Assembly: GCA_902805735.1 (NCBI GenBank)
Contig: CADCTW010000230.1
Span: 1-64,000, forward strand
Length of the DNA stretch: 64,000 nucleotides
Reading direction: 5' to 3'
DNA from: an uncultured Gemmatimonadota bacterium
Lineage (GTDB): Bacteria; Gemmatimonadota; Gemmatimonadetes; Longimicrobiales; Longimicrobiaceae
Shown here: positions 43,301 through 51,216 of the stretch, one piece after another
Layout: each line of letters starts with the position of its first letter
How positions within the stretch are numbered: the first letter of the stretch is position 1
Made by a program: the position numbers and the translations under genes
Notes under the pieces: generated by a model
What the model was told of the DNA's origin: nothing
Seen by the model: the letters and a program-made list of their open reading frames with translations, nothing else
The model's database searches: none

Positions 43301-44049
43301 CCCAGCTCCGCCAGCCGCGCGTGCAGCGCCTCGGGGCCCCTGGAGGCGTCCCAGCCGGCGAGGGGATCGTCGCCCGGCTGCGCGTACCAGCCGGCGACGA
43401 AGTAGCTGAGCGTCCCCGCCGGGACGCCGCGCAGCGCCAGCTCGTCGTGGATGGAGAGGACGTTCTGGTTGTGGGGCTGGAAGGCGCTGAACGACAGGTT
43501 GCCGGGCGCCACCGCCGTCAGCCACCCCCCCGGGTGCCCCGGCTCCCGGTACCCCTCGGGCCCCAGCGGCACCTTGCGCCCCAGCCGCACGGGCACCGGC
43601 TCCGCGCCGGTGGAGCGCGGGTCCAGGAAGCGGGCGCTGCGCCCCGGGTCGTCTTCGGTGGCGAAGTGGCCGGGGACGGGGTCCGGCGTGCGGGCGGGCC
43701 ACACGTAGTCGCTTTCCACCACCCACGCCGCGGCGTGGCGGGCGTCCGGCTCGCCGTGGTACCGCACCACGAGCCAGCGGTTGGGGATGGGGGGAAACTT
43801 CACGGCGCCCGTGCCGGGGTCCTGCCGCCCCCGGCGCAGCCCGTCGGGAAGCGTCCACGCCAGGTACACGCCCTGGTTCTCCGGCCTCTGCGTGAAGGTG
43901 TCGTCCACGTACTCGAAGGCGTTCCCTTCGGGCGCGGCGGCGGCGGCCAGGTTCTCGTACACCATCGGCCAGCGCCGGAAGTTGCGCGACCGGCCGGTGA
44001 CGACCATCGCGGTGACGTCTACCGGTACCAGCAGGGTGGGATCGCTCAT
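40363..44049 (-). CDS. Large hypothetical protein (1228 aa) of the DUF6603 island
   Basis: A 1228-residue protein with no signal peptide or membrane helix. The N-terminal 120 residues carry GVYLAWTLPDGLRRG and FPPIPNRWLVVRYHGEPD, a motif recalled from other very large uncharacterised bacterial proteins. A Pro-rich linker lies near residues 370-385 (PPAPPPPPSP), then a helical segment, then mostly beta sequence to the end. No enzyme motif found. ATG 44049 is followed closely by MVYENLAAAAAPEG. It is 19 nt downstream of the 773-aa gene and must be in the same operon. Structural component or assembly scaffold is inference only. Confidence 0.72.
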   Translation of the reverse strand: MSDPTLLVPVDVTAMVVTGRSRNFRRWPMVYENLAAAAAPEGNAFEYVDDTFTQRPENQGVYLAWTLPDGLRRGRQDPGTGAVKFPPIPNRWLVVRYHGEPDARHAAAWVVESDYVWPARTPDPVPGHFATEDDPGRSARFLDPRSTGAEPVPVRLGRKVPLGPEGYREPGHPGGWLTAVAPGNLSFSAFQPHNQNVLSIHDELALRGVPAGTLSYFVAGWYAQPGDDPLAGWDASRGPEALHARLAELGWTLAGGALPRRILCHGTVPGVKWQPGADLEPDLPGPGAVRLSVGNTSIDALTALVEAQVREDGREPEHTARLLEAFQYGLLPLLDQPGGDAQLDRAIRDAWFGSSPAGTRWEVSSADPPLPSAPGEIPPAPPPPPSPAQLAAEAQLLDPLNAAQARLDAANLHLAGLQRELFELAWKARAARAFSGGNPSRYPWRTTPAQFQAALGDAPDALPARVLAAAAEAGEARARVDALSTGGTVPGVAAPPALSAGRVLKASAEPRFWAPADPVILVAGARQSGTLRPRDTRACRTPDQVVASVSLTLPLGGASRLTLDHAGSAAPAVQLAGLPDAVEAALREAYLLDPGNAAALSRAAWGRDDAGTIAEAERAIVQHGDVTGTLPDLELGLWSPPWLPLFLEWQVSWYPIPFQADGSGYWAYDGREYRRAGNDVPAPQPRVLSGRSVLTPRPEFQLRARIKQYTDEHPESAELAALSELIERKDGWDLLSQTLSGLHAQIALRDPRSNLAPDRTTPVGALGRTLGELVGAGDHSVPQSIAATGKRFDAPSSSFEGMRAGQLVFTRVAVVDRFGQTLEVTPADPSHFVPLRAPALVPDRPVVDGTVGTAVQLGPRLLQPARLTFEWTAPHSGGSLRLAAGGSPLCGWLLPNHLDRALAVYDADGAILGELRPAARADGTLVPVWDPAPGMPAPGTVEALRSLEPHLGDLVAGLVKAGAAALSDFLETIDETTWSVDPLGDRSDLLLNALIGRPLAVVRAAVGLELMGEPLADPSWPFTFAPVKAPFAGYSFDVELGDVESRRDGLMGYFTGDDYGRFNATHPLPGVAPGGYLAPIGEGNRLRVPLNTAPGAAPVGVTLVLDPRGTVSARCGILPQREIGLPARYVEGPMAAMQATFRTGPLLAVLRPLPGAPVAEGTDPDRTPRPLPYPLPAERNGVWEWVELLGSGPLIRPLAAAGDRAELSELPASLREGHLRFLPKEPQH

Positions 44050-44068
44050 GTCAGGCGGCGGTGGGGGA

Positions 44069-46390
44069 TCACGTCTGGGGCGGGAAGCTGAGCCGGGCGG
44101 GCGCCCTCACCATCTGCACGGCGAGCTCGGCGGGGGTCAGCAGGGCGGGCGCCGGGGCGGGGCGGCTGCCGGCCACGCCGCTCGCCAGCGACGCCACCAG
44201 GCCGGTGCCGTCCGCCGCGACCAGGTTGAGGACGCGCCCTTCGCGCAGCGCGGAGGTGCCCGTCACCTGCACGGTGGCGTTGAGGGGATGCCCCACGGCG
44301 CCCGTCACCGCGCGCAGCTCCACCGCCCCCGCTTCGTCCACCCCGAAGCGCAGCCCCTCCTGCGGCTCGGTGATGTCCACCCGGTCGGGGACGCCCGCCC
44401 ACAGGCAGAAGAGCACGCTGCCGGAAAGGCGCTCCATGCGCAGGACGGGGAGCAGGGTGTCGCCGGAGGTGGCCCGCACCGAGAGCGCGGGCCACCCGCT
44501 CACCATCTCGGAGCGCAGCAGCATCCCCGACGCCACGGCGGGGAGGGCGGCGGGGAGCGACGCGGCCATGACCCCCGGGTGCACGGGGACGGCGGCGCGC
44601 AGGGCGGCCGCCCGCTCCCCCGCCGCGGCGCGGAAGCGGTCGTAGAGCGCGTCCAGCATCAGCCGGTCGCGCCCGTTGTGCGAGCCCACGCTCAGCGCCC
44701 CGTCCACCGCCGCCTCCACCCAGCTCTGGTCCAGGTAGAAGAAGCGGAGCGACTCCGCGGGCAGCATGCGCGCGTCCGGCACCAGGTGGGCGAAGGGGAC
44801 GCCTTCCAGCAGCGAAAGCCGCCCCAGCCACGACGCCAGCGGCGCCAGGTCCGCCTCCGCCTCCTCGCGCAGGATCGCCTGCACCTCGTCGCGGGCCAGG
44901 AAGTCGGCGATCACCTGCGCCGGGGTGGCCGCGGGCGGGTCGGGAACCACGGCCGCGCGCGGGCCGTCCGGTTTCGCGCCGGGCGCCGGAGCGGCGGGGG
45001 GCGCGGACGCCGCGGCTGCCACCTGCCCGGTGATCCCGCCCAGCAGCTCCGTCATGCGTGCGCGGAACGGGTCCCCCTGCAGCAGCTCCGCGAGGGTATC
45101 GGGCGTGTCCAGGTGCACGCTGTGCAGGCGGGCCAGGAGGCGGTCCAGCAGGCGCCGTCCGCGCCGGTGGAGGTTGAGGAGGCGCAGGCAGAAGTCGCCG
45201 TCGCCCAGCGCCAGGGCGCGCCCCACCGTCCAGGCCGCCGAAAGGGAGTGGTCGAAGGTGCGCGTCTCGTCATCCCACGCGGCCGCGGCGGAGGCGCTGC
45301 CGAAGGGGGACTGCTTGGGGACTCGCGTCGTGATGACGGGGGACAGGGGGCCACGGTACCAGGCGAAGCTGCGGTCGCCCGTGCGGGCCTGGTAGTCCAG
45401 CGGCACGAAGCCCTGCCGCAGCCGCCGCTCGGCCGAGCGCACGGCCAGGGGGCGGGTGTCGCCCGCCACGGCCGGGGGCGCGGCCAGGCGCAGCATCATG
45501 GCCTCGCGGTCCGCCGCGCCCGCCGCGGCCAGCCCGGTGGCGAGCGCCTGGAAGGTGGCGCCGTGCTCGGCCAGCGTCTCGAACTTCCACCCGAAGAGGG
45601 AGACCAGCCGCACCGCGCCCGGGGTGCCGTCCGCGCGGCGGGGGAGGGTGGCACCGTCGGCCAGCAGGGGCTCGACGCCGTCCAGCGACACCAGGTGCAC
45701 CACGGTGGTGAGCGACGGGGCGCCCACCGGCGGCTCGGAGGGGAGGCGGTTGGCGATGGCGACCGAGAACCACCCGGGGTCGCGCATCCCCAGCGCCTCG
45801 CGGTCGCCCGGGTTCACCTGGCGGCAGTGGGCCAGCCAGGGGAGCTCGGCGCGGCGCGGCATCACCCGCGCGAACACGTCGGAGGGAACCTCGATCCACC
45901 GGCACTGCAGCGCCCGCTCCGCCTCCGTGACGCCGGCCGGGGCGGGGGGCGTGACCCCGGCCGCGGGCACCAGCATGTCCGCCACGGTGCCCGCGTGCGC
46001 GTAGAGCCCGCCTGGCCCCGGCTCCGGCCCCAGCTCGCCGGGCTCGAACACCAGCAGCGCCATCCACGGAGCCTCGCGCGGGGCGCCGCCGGCCAGCGCG
46101 CGCTCCCAGGGAAGGGTGCGCTTGTTGAGCACCAGGTGGGGGAGGATCTCCGCGTAGCGCCCCGTGGTCTCCGCCACCGGGTACTGCGCGTGGATCTCCG
46201 CCGGGTCCAGCGCGAAGCGCGGCCCCCGCACCGAGAACGCCTGCGCGCGGTCCGGGATGGGCGTGGTGGCGGCGCTCACCGTCTGCTGCAGGGTGAGCCG
46301 GTACTCCGCGTCCGCCAGGGCAGGGAGATAGTGGTCGAAGAGCTGGAGGTCGCCCAGCGGGAGCACGGCCGTCTCGGGGTTGGCGCTCAT
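44069..46390 (-). CDS. Large hypothetical protein (773 aa) of the DUF6603 island
   Basis: 773 residues starting MSANPETAVLPLGDLQLFDH. Mixed alpha/beta sequence with an Ala/Pro linker (SAPPAAPAPGAKPDGPRA) near residue 460 splitting it into two parts. PWMALLVFEPGELG and SFAWYRGPLSPVITTRVPKQ are the most ordered-looking segments. No signal peptide, membrane helix or known catalytic motif. ATG 46390 overlaps the stop of the DUF6603 gene (ATGA), so the two proteins are made together, probably in fixed ratio. Unknown function. Confidence 0.72.
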   Translation of the reverse strand: MSANPETAVLPLGDLQLFDHYLPALADAEYRLTLQQTVSAATTPIPDRAQAFSVRGPRFALDPAEIHAQYPVAETTGRYAEILPHLVLNKRTLPWERALAGGAPREAPWMALLVFEPGELGPEPGPGGLYAHAGTVADMLVPAAGVTPPAPAGVTEAERALQCRWIEVPSDVFARVMPRRAELPWLAHCRQVNPGDREALGMRDPGWFSVAIANRLPSEPPVGAPSLTTVVHLVSLDGVEPLLADGATLPRRADGTPGAVRLVSLFGWKFETLAEHGATFQALATGLAAAGAADREAMMLRLAAPPAVAGDTRPLAVRSAERRLRQGFVPLDYQARTGDRSFAWYRGPLSPVITTRVPKQSPFGSASAAAAWDDETRTFDHSLSAAWTVGRALALGDGDFCLRLLNLHRRGRRLLDRLLARLHSVHLDTPDTLAELLQGDPFRARMTELLGGITGQVAAAASAPPAAPAPGAKPDGPRAAVVPDPPAATPAQVIADFLARDEVQAILREEAEADLAPLASWLGRLSLLEGVPFAHLVPDARMLPAESLRFFYLDQSWVEAAVDGALSVGSHNGRDRLMLDALYDRFRAAAGERAAALRAAVPVHPGVMAASLPAALPAVASGMLLRSEMVSGWPALSVRATSGDTLLPVLRMERLSGSVLFCLWAGVPDRVDITEPQEGLRFGVDEAGAVELRAVTGAVGHPLNATVQVTGTSALREGRVLNLVAADGTGLVASLASGVAGSRPAPAPALLTPAELAVQMVRAPARLSFPPQT

Positions 46391-49300
46391 GGTGCGGATG
46401 CCGGGGAAGGAGTGGCCCGCAGGGGCGTGTCGGAGAAGATCTGTGCGGCGTCGCGAGCCACCCCGGCCAGCGACCCCGCCATGGCGGGCGCCAGCCCCAG
46501 CGCCTCCAGCGCCGCGAAGACCTCCGCGCGCGCCCCGTTCGCCTCCGCGCCGGCCGCGCCCGCGGCGATCGCCGCGACGGTGCCGGCGTCGGGGACCGCG
46601 GCCACGCCGCCCCGCTGGGCGGGGGAAAACGCGAGCTGCGTGGTGGTGGAGACGGGCTCGTAGCTGAGGTCGCGCGCCACGTCCACCGGGCCCGGGGTGG
46701 AGCCGGCGCGCGCCTTCGGGGGGCGCACGCGGAAGCCGGTGAGCTGCGCGGGGAGCATCGCCGCCTGCGCCCTGGGCCGCTCGTCGCCCAGGGGCGTTCC
46801 CCACATGGCCTCAGGATGGCGCTGCGCCTCGGATTCCACCGACCATCCCTCACCCACCAGGTCCACCACCGCGCCGTCGCGGGTGACGGTCAGGGTCTTG
46901 GGGGTGGTGACGCCCGCCGTGTTCATGGGGCGGATGGCGAGGGGGCTCCCCGCCGAGTGGCGCGCCGAGGTTCCGCCGGGCATCGCCAGGCGCAGCTCGC
47001 TGGCCGGAATGGCGGAGCGGGTGCTGAAGGACAGCTCGTCCGGCCGCGCCACCCACTCCCCGGCGCCCGTCTTCTGGATCCCGTCCGCCGCCAGGGTGAG
47101 GAGGGCGTCATCCGGCGGCAGGAGCTCGCGGAACCCTTTCCAATCCACCGATTTGGCCCCCGACCCCGCGGCGGAGCCGAAGGGGATGGTAAACGAGATG
47201 ACGTGCCAGTCCACGCGCACCTCGCCCCCCGTGGGCGGGCCCCAGATGTGGAGGTCCGCGCCGATCTCCACCGACACGGTGACCGTGGTGAGCCACAGGT
47301 CCAGCCGGTACGAGGCGCCCACGCTCACCCCGATCCACGCGTCGAAGCTGAAGGGGTGCCAGTGCGCCAGGAAGTCCGCGCCGGCGCGGAACCAGGCGCG
47401 CAGGTCGCCGCTGTGGAAGGTGGCCTCCAGCGACACCCCGGCCATGATCGCGGAGGGGGTGAGGGCGAAGTAGGCGCCGCCCTTGAGCGTCACCTGGCTG
47501 GAGACCTGCCAGTTGAAGCCCAGCCGCTCCAGCGCCGGGTAGTGCGCCGGCCGCGTGAACGACGGGTGGTAGCCGCCCACCGAGAGAACGAAGTCGCCCG
47601 CGTGCTCCCCCGCGTACCAGCAGAAGAAGGCGAAGCCGCCCGTGAGCCGGCAGCTGGGGTGCAGCAGGTACGAGCTGCGGCTGAGCACCGCGCTCACCCC
47701 CAGGAAGCCCTCCATGGGTTTGAACACGGCGGCGAGCTGCATCTCCACCCGCGCGAACACCACCGGGCTGTTGGGCGGCAGCACGACGGACGAGATCCCC
47801 AGCAGCGCCAGCGACACGTCGCGCTGCCCCAGGTTGGCCACCGCCAGCGCGCGGGTGTTCACCAGCTTGTAGGAGGTGAACTGCAGCCCCGCCGCCACCC
47901 AGAGCTGCCCCGGCTCGGCGCTCACCCACGCGGGGCCGGGGCGCGTGGTGCTGGTGCCCTGCAGCACCCGCAGCACCTCCAGCGGCCCCGCCCCCGTGCC
48001 CCCCGCCGCCGCCGGGTCGCTGAGCCCGGCCACCAGGGGGAAGTCCTGCACCTCGTCCGGCCCCGGGATGCGCAGGTGCGAGTTGATCCCCAGCCCGCCG
48101 GCCAGCCCCATCACGAAGAAGGCGGGGTCGCCGCCCAGCGGCGCGTCCAGCACCCCGAACACGAACATGGAGGGGACTCCGGCCGCGCTCCCGAACGCCC
48201 CCACGGCGCCGATCCCGTACTCGCCCATCTTGAAGCGCGCCAGCCCCGCGTACTCCCAGTCCATCCCCGCGGGTGGCGGGTTCATCCTCATCAGCGCGCC
48301 CGAGACGAGGAGCGGGTCGCGGTTCACCTCCAGCCCCAGCCCGTCCAGCCCCAGCCCGACGTTCAGCGGGGGCTTGATGGCGGACGACACCTGCAGCCCG
48401 AACAGGGAGAAGCTCACCCCGGCGATCCCCAGCCCGCCGTCCAGCAGCACCGTGACCCGGCCGGTTTTGTAACGGAAGCCGATGCGCTGAAGGGAGAGCG
48501 GACCGATGCTCTTCTGCAGGTTGAGCCAGGTGGTGCCGTCCTGCGGGGCCACGGCCTGCGCCGGCGCAGGCCCCGTCTGCGCCGTGGCGCCGGTGAGCGG
48601 CACCTGCGTGCCGGACGAAGCGGTGGCCGGGAGCCGCGCGTTCCCCGGTGCCGGGGACGCCGCCGCGGTGCCCAGCGTAAGCGTGTGCACCGCCTCTCCC
48701 AGCCGCGCCGTCACCGAGAGCGTGGGCCCCGCCCCCAGCCCCGTCGCCGGGACGCGGGGGAGTCCGGCGGGGACCAGCGCGTCCAGGGTGCCCACGTCGC
48801 CCGGCGCCACCGGCGCGGAGGCCAGCCAGAGCGAGATGTCGTCCAGCGAGAACGCCAGCGACGGGGGGATGGCCGGCCCCACCACCGGGAGCTCGCGCAG
48901 CGACTTCTTGGGCGCCACCTCCAGCGCGAACAGGTAGCGCGCCTTGGGCCCCGACGCGTCGGCGATGAACACGGCGCCGCCGTAGTGCAGCGAGTGGGCG
49001 GTCAGCGCCAGCCGCTTGTTGCTGAAGTCGTAGGTGAAGGAGGCCTCGTCCAGCGCCAGGTCCAGCCCCTCCGGGATCTCCGGCATCTCGAAGCCGAACA
49101 GGTCGGCCAGCGAGCCGAAGCCCAGCGTGGTCTTCTTCCCCGTGGCGTCCGCCACCGCCTTCCACTCACCACGGAAGGTGGTGGTCGCGGACGAGCCCTG
49201 GGTGCTAGCCGTGGGGGCGTCGTCGCCGGAGTTGCCGACCGCGGGCGCATCGCCGCCGGAGGCGCCGGCCGTGGGGGCATCGCCGCCGGAGGTGCCGGCC

Positions 49301-51189
49301 GTGGGGGCGTCGCCGATGGAGGTCCCGGCCGTGAGCGCGGCGTCGCCGGCCGCGGACGCCTTTGCAAAGGTGAGGGTGAACGACTGCCCCTCCACCACCA
49401 TTGAGCCGGAGACCAGGAGGTCGAAGCCCGGCCGCGTGGCGTCGGTGGACGGCTTCACGTCCAGGGTGAAGCCCAGCTCCACCGGGTGGTCGGCCAGGGT
49501 GAACCCGCCGCGGCAGCCGAAGTGGATGGCGCGGGTGCCGGTCTCCACCCGCACGTCGAAGTCGCTGAGGTAGAAGCTGCGCACCGCCTCCGGCACCGGC
49601 ACGCCACACGTGTCCGCCACCGTGTCCAGCAGCGTCCCCAGCGGGATGCGCTGGTCCGCCCCCGTCTTCCCCGTGAAGATCCACCCGCCCCCCGCCTTGG
49701 GGAGCTCGGCCGATACCCAGAGGTCCACCCCCGCCACCGTGAACGAGCCCGCGACCAGCACCTGCGGCGTGGTGGCGGGGTCGTTGGTGAGCTGCAGCCG
49801 GAGCCCGTTGATGACCCAGGTGAAGAGGCCGAAGTCCAGCGGCCAGTGCCCGGCCAGCTCCACCTGCAGCGCGTAGGTGCGTCGCGTCAGGGTGAACTCG
49901 AAGTCGTCCACCAGCACCAGGGGCACGGTGATCCCCGGCCCCACGAAGTCTTGGAGGATGTCGCTGAGCCGCAGCGTGGTGCCGGCCTTGAGCCCCGCCT
50001 GCACCGTCCAGCTCCCCGAGTCGGCGCGCAGCTCCAGCACCCCCGCGGTGCCCATCTCCAGCTCGCCGCTCACCGTCATGCGCGGGGAGCGGCTGCCGAA
50101 CGGATCGCCCAGCGTGAAGAGCAGCTTCACGTTCTGCAGGGCGAAGACGCGGCCGGAGCCGGGCAGGGCGAAGAGCTTCCACTGGCCCACGCTCTCGATC
50201 CCCAGCCCCACCATGGCGATGCGGGGCGAACCGGCCAGGTTCATGTCCACGAACAGGTCGTTCAGCCGGATCACGTTCCCCAGGTCGAACCCCTCGTCCC
50301 GGGGCAGGTGGTCGGTGATCTTGACCTGCGACGCGAGCCCGGGGCCCAGCAGTTCCTGGATCTCGTCGAGCGCCGCGCTCACCGAGTCCGTGATGTCGGC
50401 CGAGAACCGCGCGCGCCCGGAGGTGCCCACCTCCGCGCGCAGGGGAAGGGAACGCGGCTTCCCCGCCGCGGTGAAGGGAATCTCCATCGCCAGCGCCAGG
50501 AAGGAGGTGGCGTCCCAGCGTCGGCGGGCCGAGTTGTAGGCGAGGCGCGACGCCACGGACACGCGCACGTCCGTGGCGGTGGCGATCCCCAGGTCCACAC
50601 GCGGCACCGCCGGGGCGGCGAGCACCACCCCGTTCAGCGCCGCCCCCCGCTTCGCCAGCGCCACGGTTCCGTCCAGCTCCAGCCGGGGGACGGAGAGCAG
50701 GTCGGCCAGCCCCGCGGTGGCCGCCGCCAGGTCCGCGCCGCCCCGCAGCGACAGCCCGGCGGGCCCGCCGTCCGGGTGCGAGCGGAGGGTGAGGGTGGGC
50801 GCGCCGTCCGCCGCGAAGGGGAGCGTGCCGGCCAGGGTGCCCGCCAGCGGCGGAAAGCCCGCGCCCATCCGCCACGCCGCGCCGGGGTGCCCGGTGAGCA
50901 CGAACCCCGCGGTCCCATCGTCGCGCAGGAGCACGCGCAGCTCGGTGCGCGTCCCGCGGAAGGGCAGGTCCACCCCGGTGCCGCTCACCACGATCACCGC
51001 CGAGCCGTCCGTGGGCTCCGTGAAGGGGCTCGCGTCCGGCGTCAGGGTGACGGCCGCGCCGGGGAGGGCGGCCTCCGCCACGGCGGTGGCGGCATCCGAT
51101 CCCAGCGAGGCCACCGGGAGCGAATAGCTGCCGTCCGCGCGCAGCCCGCCGCGCACGATGGTCCTGAGCTGGTCAGCGGTGATGGTCAC
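46387..51189 (-). CDS. Giant DUF6603-type protein (1600 aa)
   Basis: 1600 residues, almost entirely predicted beta. The C-terminal half (about 885-1365) has the features I associate with DUF6603: ARFKMGEYGIGAVGAFGSAA, FVFGVLDAPLGGDPAFFVMG, CRLTGGFAFFCWYAGEHAGD, VLSVGGYHPSFTRPAHYP, YFALTPSAIMAGVSLEATF and DLHIWGPPTGGEVRVDWHVI. The N-terminal half repeats shorter beta modules. A repetitive linker of ten-residue units lies at about 613-660. No signal peptide. The many amphipathic strands could form a long beta-solenoid or lipid-transfer-like groove, but this is speculation. GTG start at 51189, 27 nt after the metallo-beta-lactamase gene. Confidence 0.8.
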   Translation of the reverse strand: MTITADQLRTIVRGGLRADGSYSLPVASLGSDAATAVAEAALPGAAVTLTPDASPFTEPTDGSAVIVVSGTGVDLPFRGTRTELRVLLRDDGTAGFVLTGHPGAAWRMGAGFPPLAGTLAGTLPFAADGAPTLTLRSHPDGGPAGLSLRGGADLAAATAGLADLLSVPRLELDGTVALAKRGAALNGVVLAAPAVPRVDLGIATATDVRVSVASRLAYNSARRRWDATSFLALAMEIPFTAAGKPRSLPLRAEVGTSGRARFSADITDSVSAALDEIQELLGPGLASQVKITDHLPRDEGFDLGNVIRLNDLFVDMNLAGSPRIAMVGLGIESVGQWKLFALPGSGRVFALQNVKLLFTLGDPFGSRSPRMTVSGELEMGTAGVLELRADSGSWTVQAGLKAGTTLRLSDILQDFVGPGITVPLVLVDDFEFTLTRRTYALQVELAGHWPLDFGLFTWVINGLRLQLTNDPATTPQVLVAGSFTVAGVDLWVSAELPKAGGGWIFTGKTGADQRIPLGTLLDTVADTCGVPVPEAVRSFYLSDFDVRVETGTRAIHFGCRGGFTLADHPVELGFTLDVKPSTDATRPGFDLLVSGSMVVEGQSFTLTFAKASAAGDAALTAGTSIGDAPTAGTSGGDAPTAGASGGDAPAVGNSGDDAPTASTQGSSATTTFRGEWKAVADATGKKTTLGFGSLADLFGFEMPEIPEGLDLALDEASFTYDFSNKRLALTAHSLHYGGAVFIADASGPKARYLFALEVAPKKSLRELPVVGPAIPPSLAFSLDDISLWLASAPVAPGDVGTLDALVPAGLPRVPATGLGAGPTLSVTARLGEAVHTLTLGTAAASPAPGNARLPATASSGTQVPLTGATAQTGPAPAQAVAPQDGTTWLNLQKSIGPLSLQRIGFRYKTGRVTVLLDGGLGIAGVSFSLFGLQVSSAIKPPLNVGLGLDGLGLEVNRDPLLVSGALMRMNPPPAGMDWEYAGLARFKMGEYGIGAVGAFGSAAGVPSMFVFGVLDAPLGGDPAFFVMGLAGGLGINSHLRIPGPDEVQDFPLVAGLSDPAAAGGTGAGPLEVLRVLQGTSTTRPGPAWVSAEPGQLWVAAGLQFTSYKLVNTRALAVANLGQRDVSLALLGISSVVLPPNSPVVFARVEMQLAAVFKPMEGFLGVSAVLSRSSYLLHPSCRLTGGFAFFCWYAGEHAGDFVLSVGGYHPSFTRPAHYPALERLGFNWQVSSQVTLKGGAYFALTPSAIMAGVSLEATFHSGDLRAWFRAGADFLAHWHPFSFDAWIGVSVGASYRLDLWLTTVTVSVEIGADLHIWGPPTGGEVRVDWHVISFTIPFGSAAGSGAKSVDWKGFRELLPPDDALLTLAADGIQKTGAGEWVARPDELSFSTRSAIPASELRLAMPGGTSARHSAGSPLAIRPMNTAGVTTPKTLTVTRDGAVVDLVGEGWSVESEAQRHPEAMWGTPLGDERPRAQAAMLPAQLTGFRVRPPKARAGSTPGPVDVARDLSYEPVSTTTQLAFSPAQRGGVAAVPDAGTVAAIAAGAAGAEANGARAEVFAALEALGLAPAMAGSLAGVARDAAQIFSDTPLRATPSPASAP
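49206..49352 (-). repeat. Five 30-bp tandem repeats in the DUF6603 gene
   Basis: Units begin at 49211, 49241, 49271, 49301 and 49331, exactly 30 nt apart, encoding variations of GDAPTAGTSG. In frame, so copy number can change without breaking the protein. It forms a flexible Gly/Ala/Thr linker between the two halves. Confidence 0.85.
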
Positions 51190-51216
51190 GGCGGCGCGGG
51201 AGAAGGGGGAGGGAGG

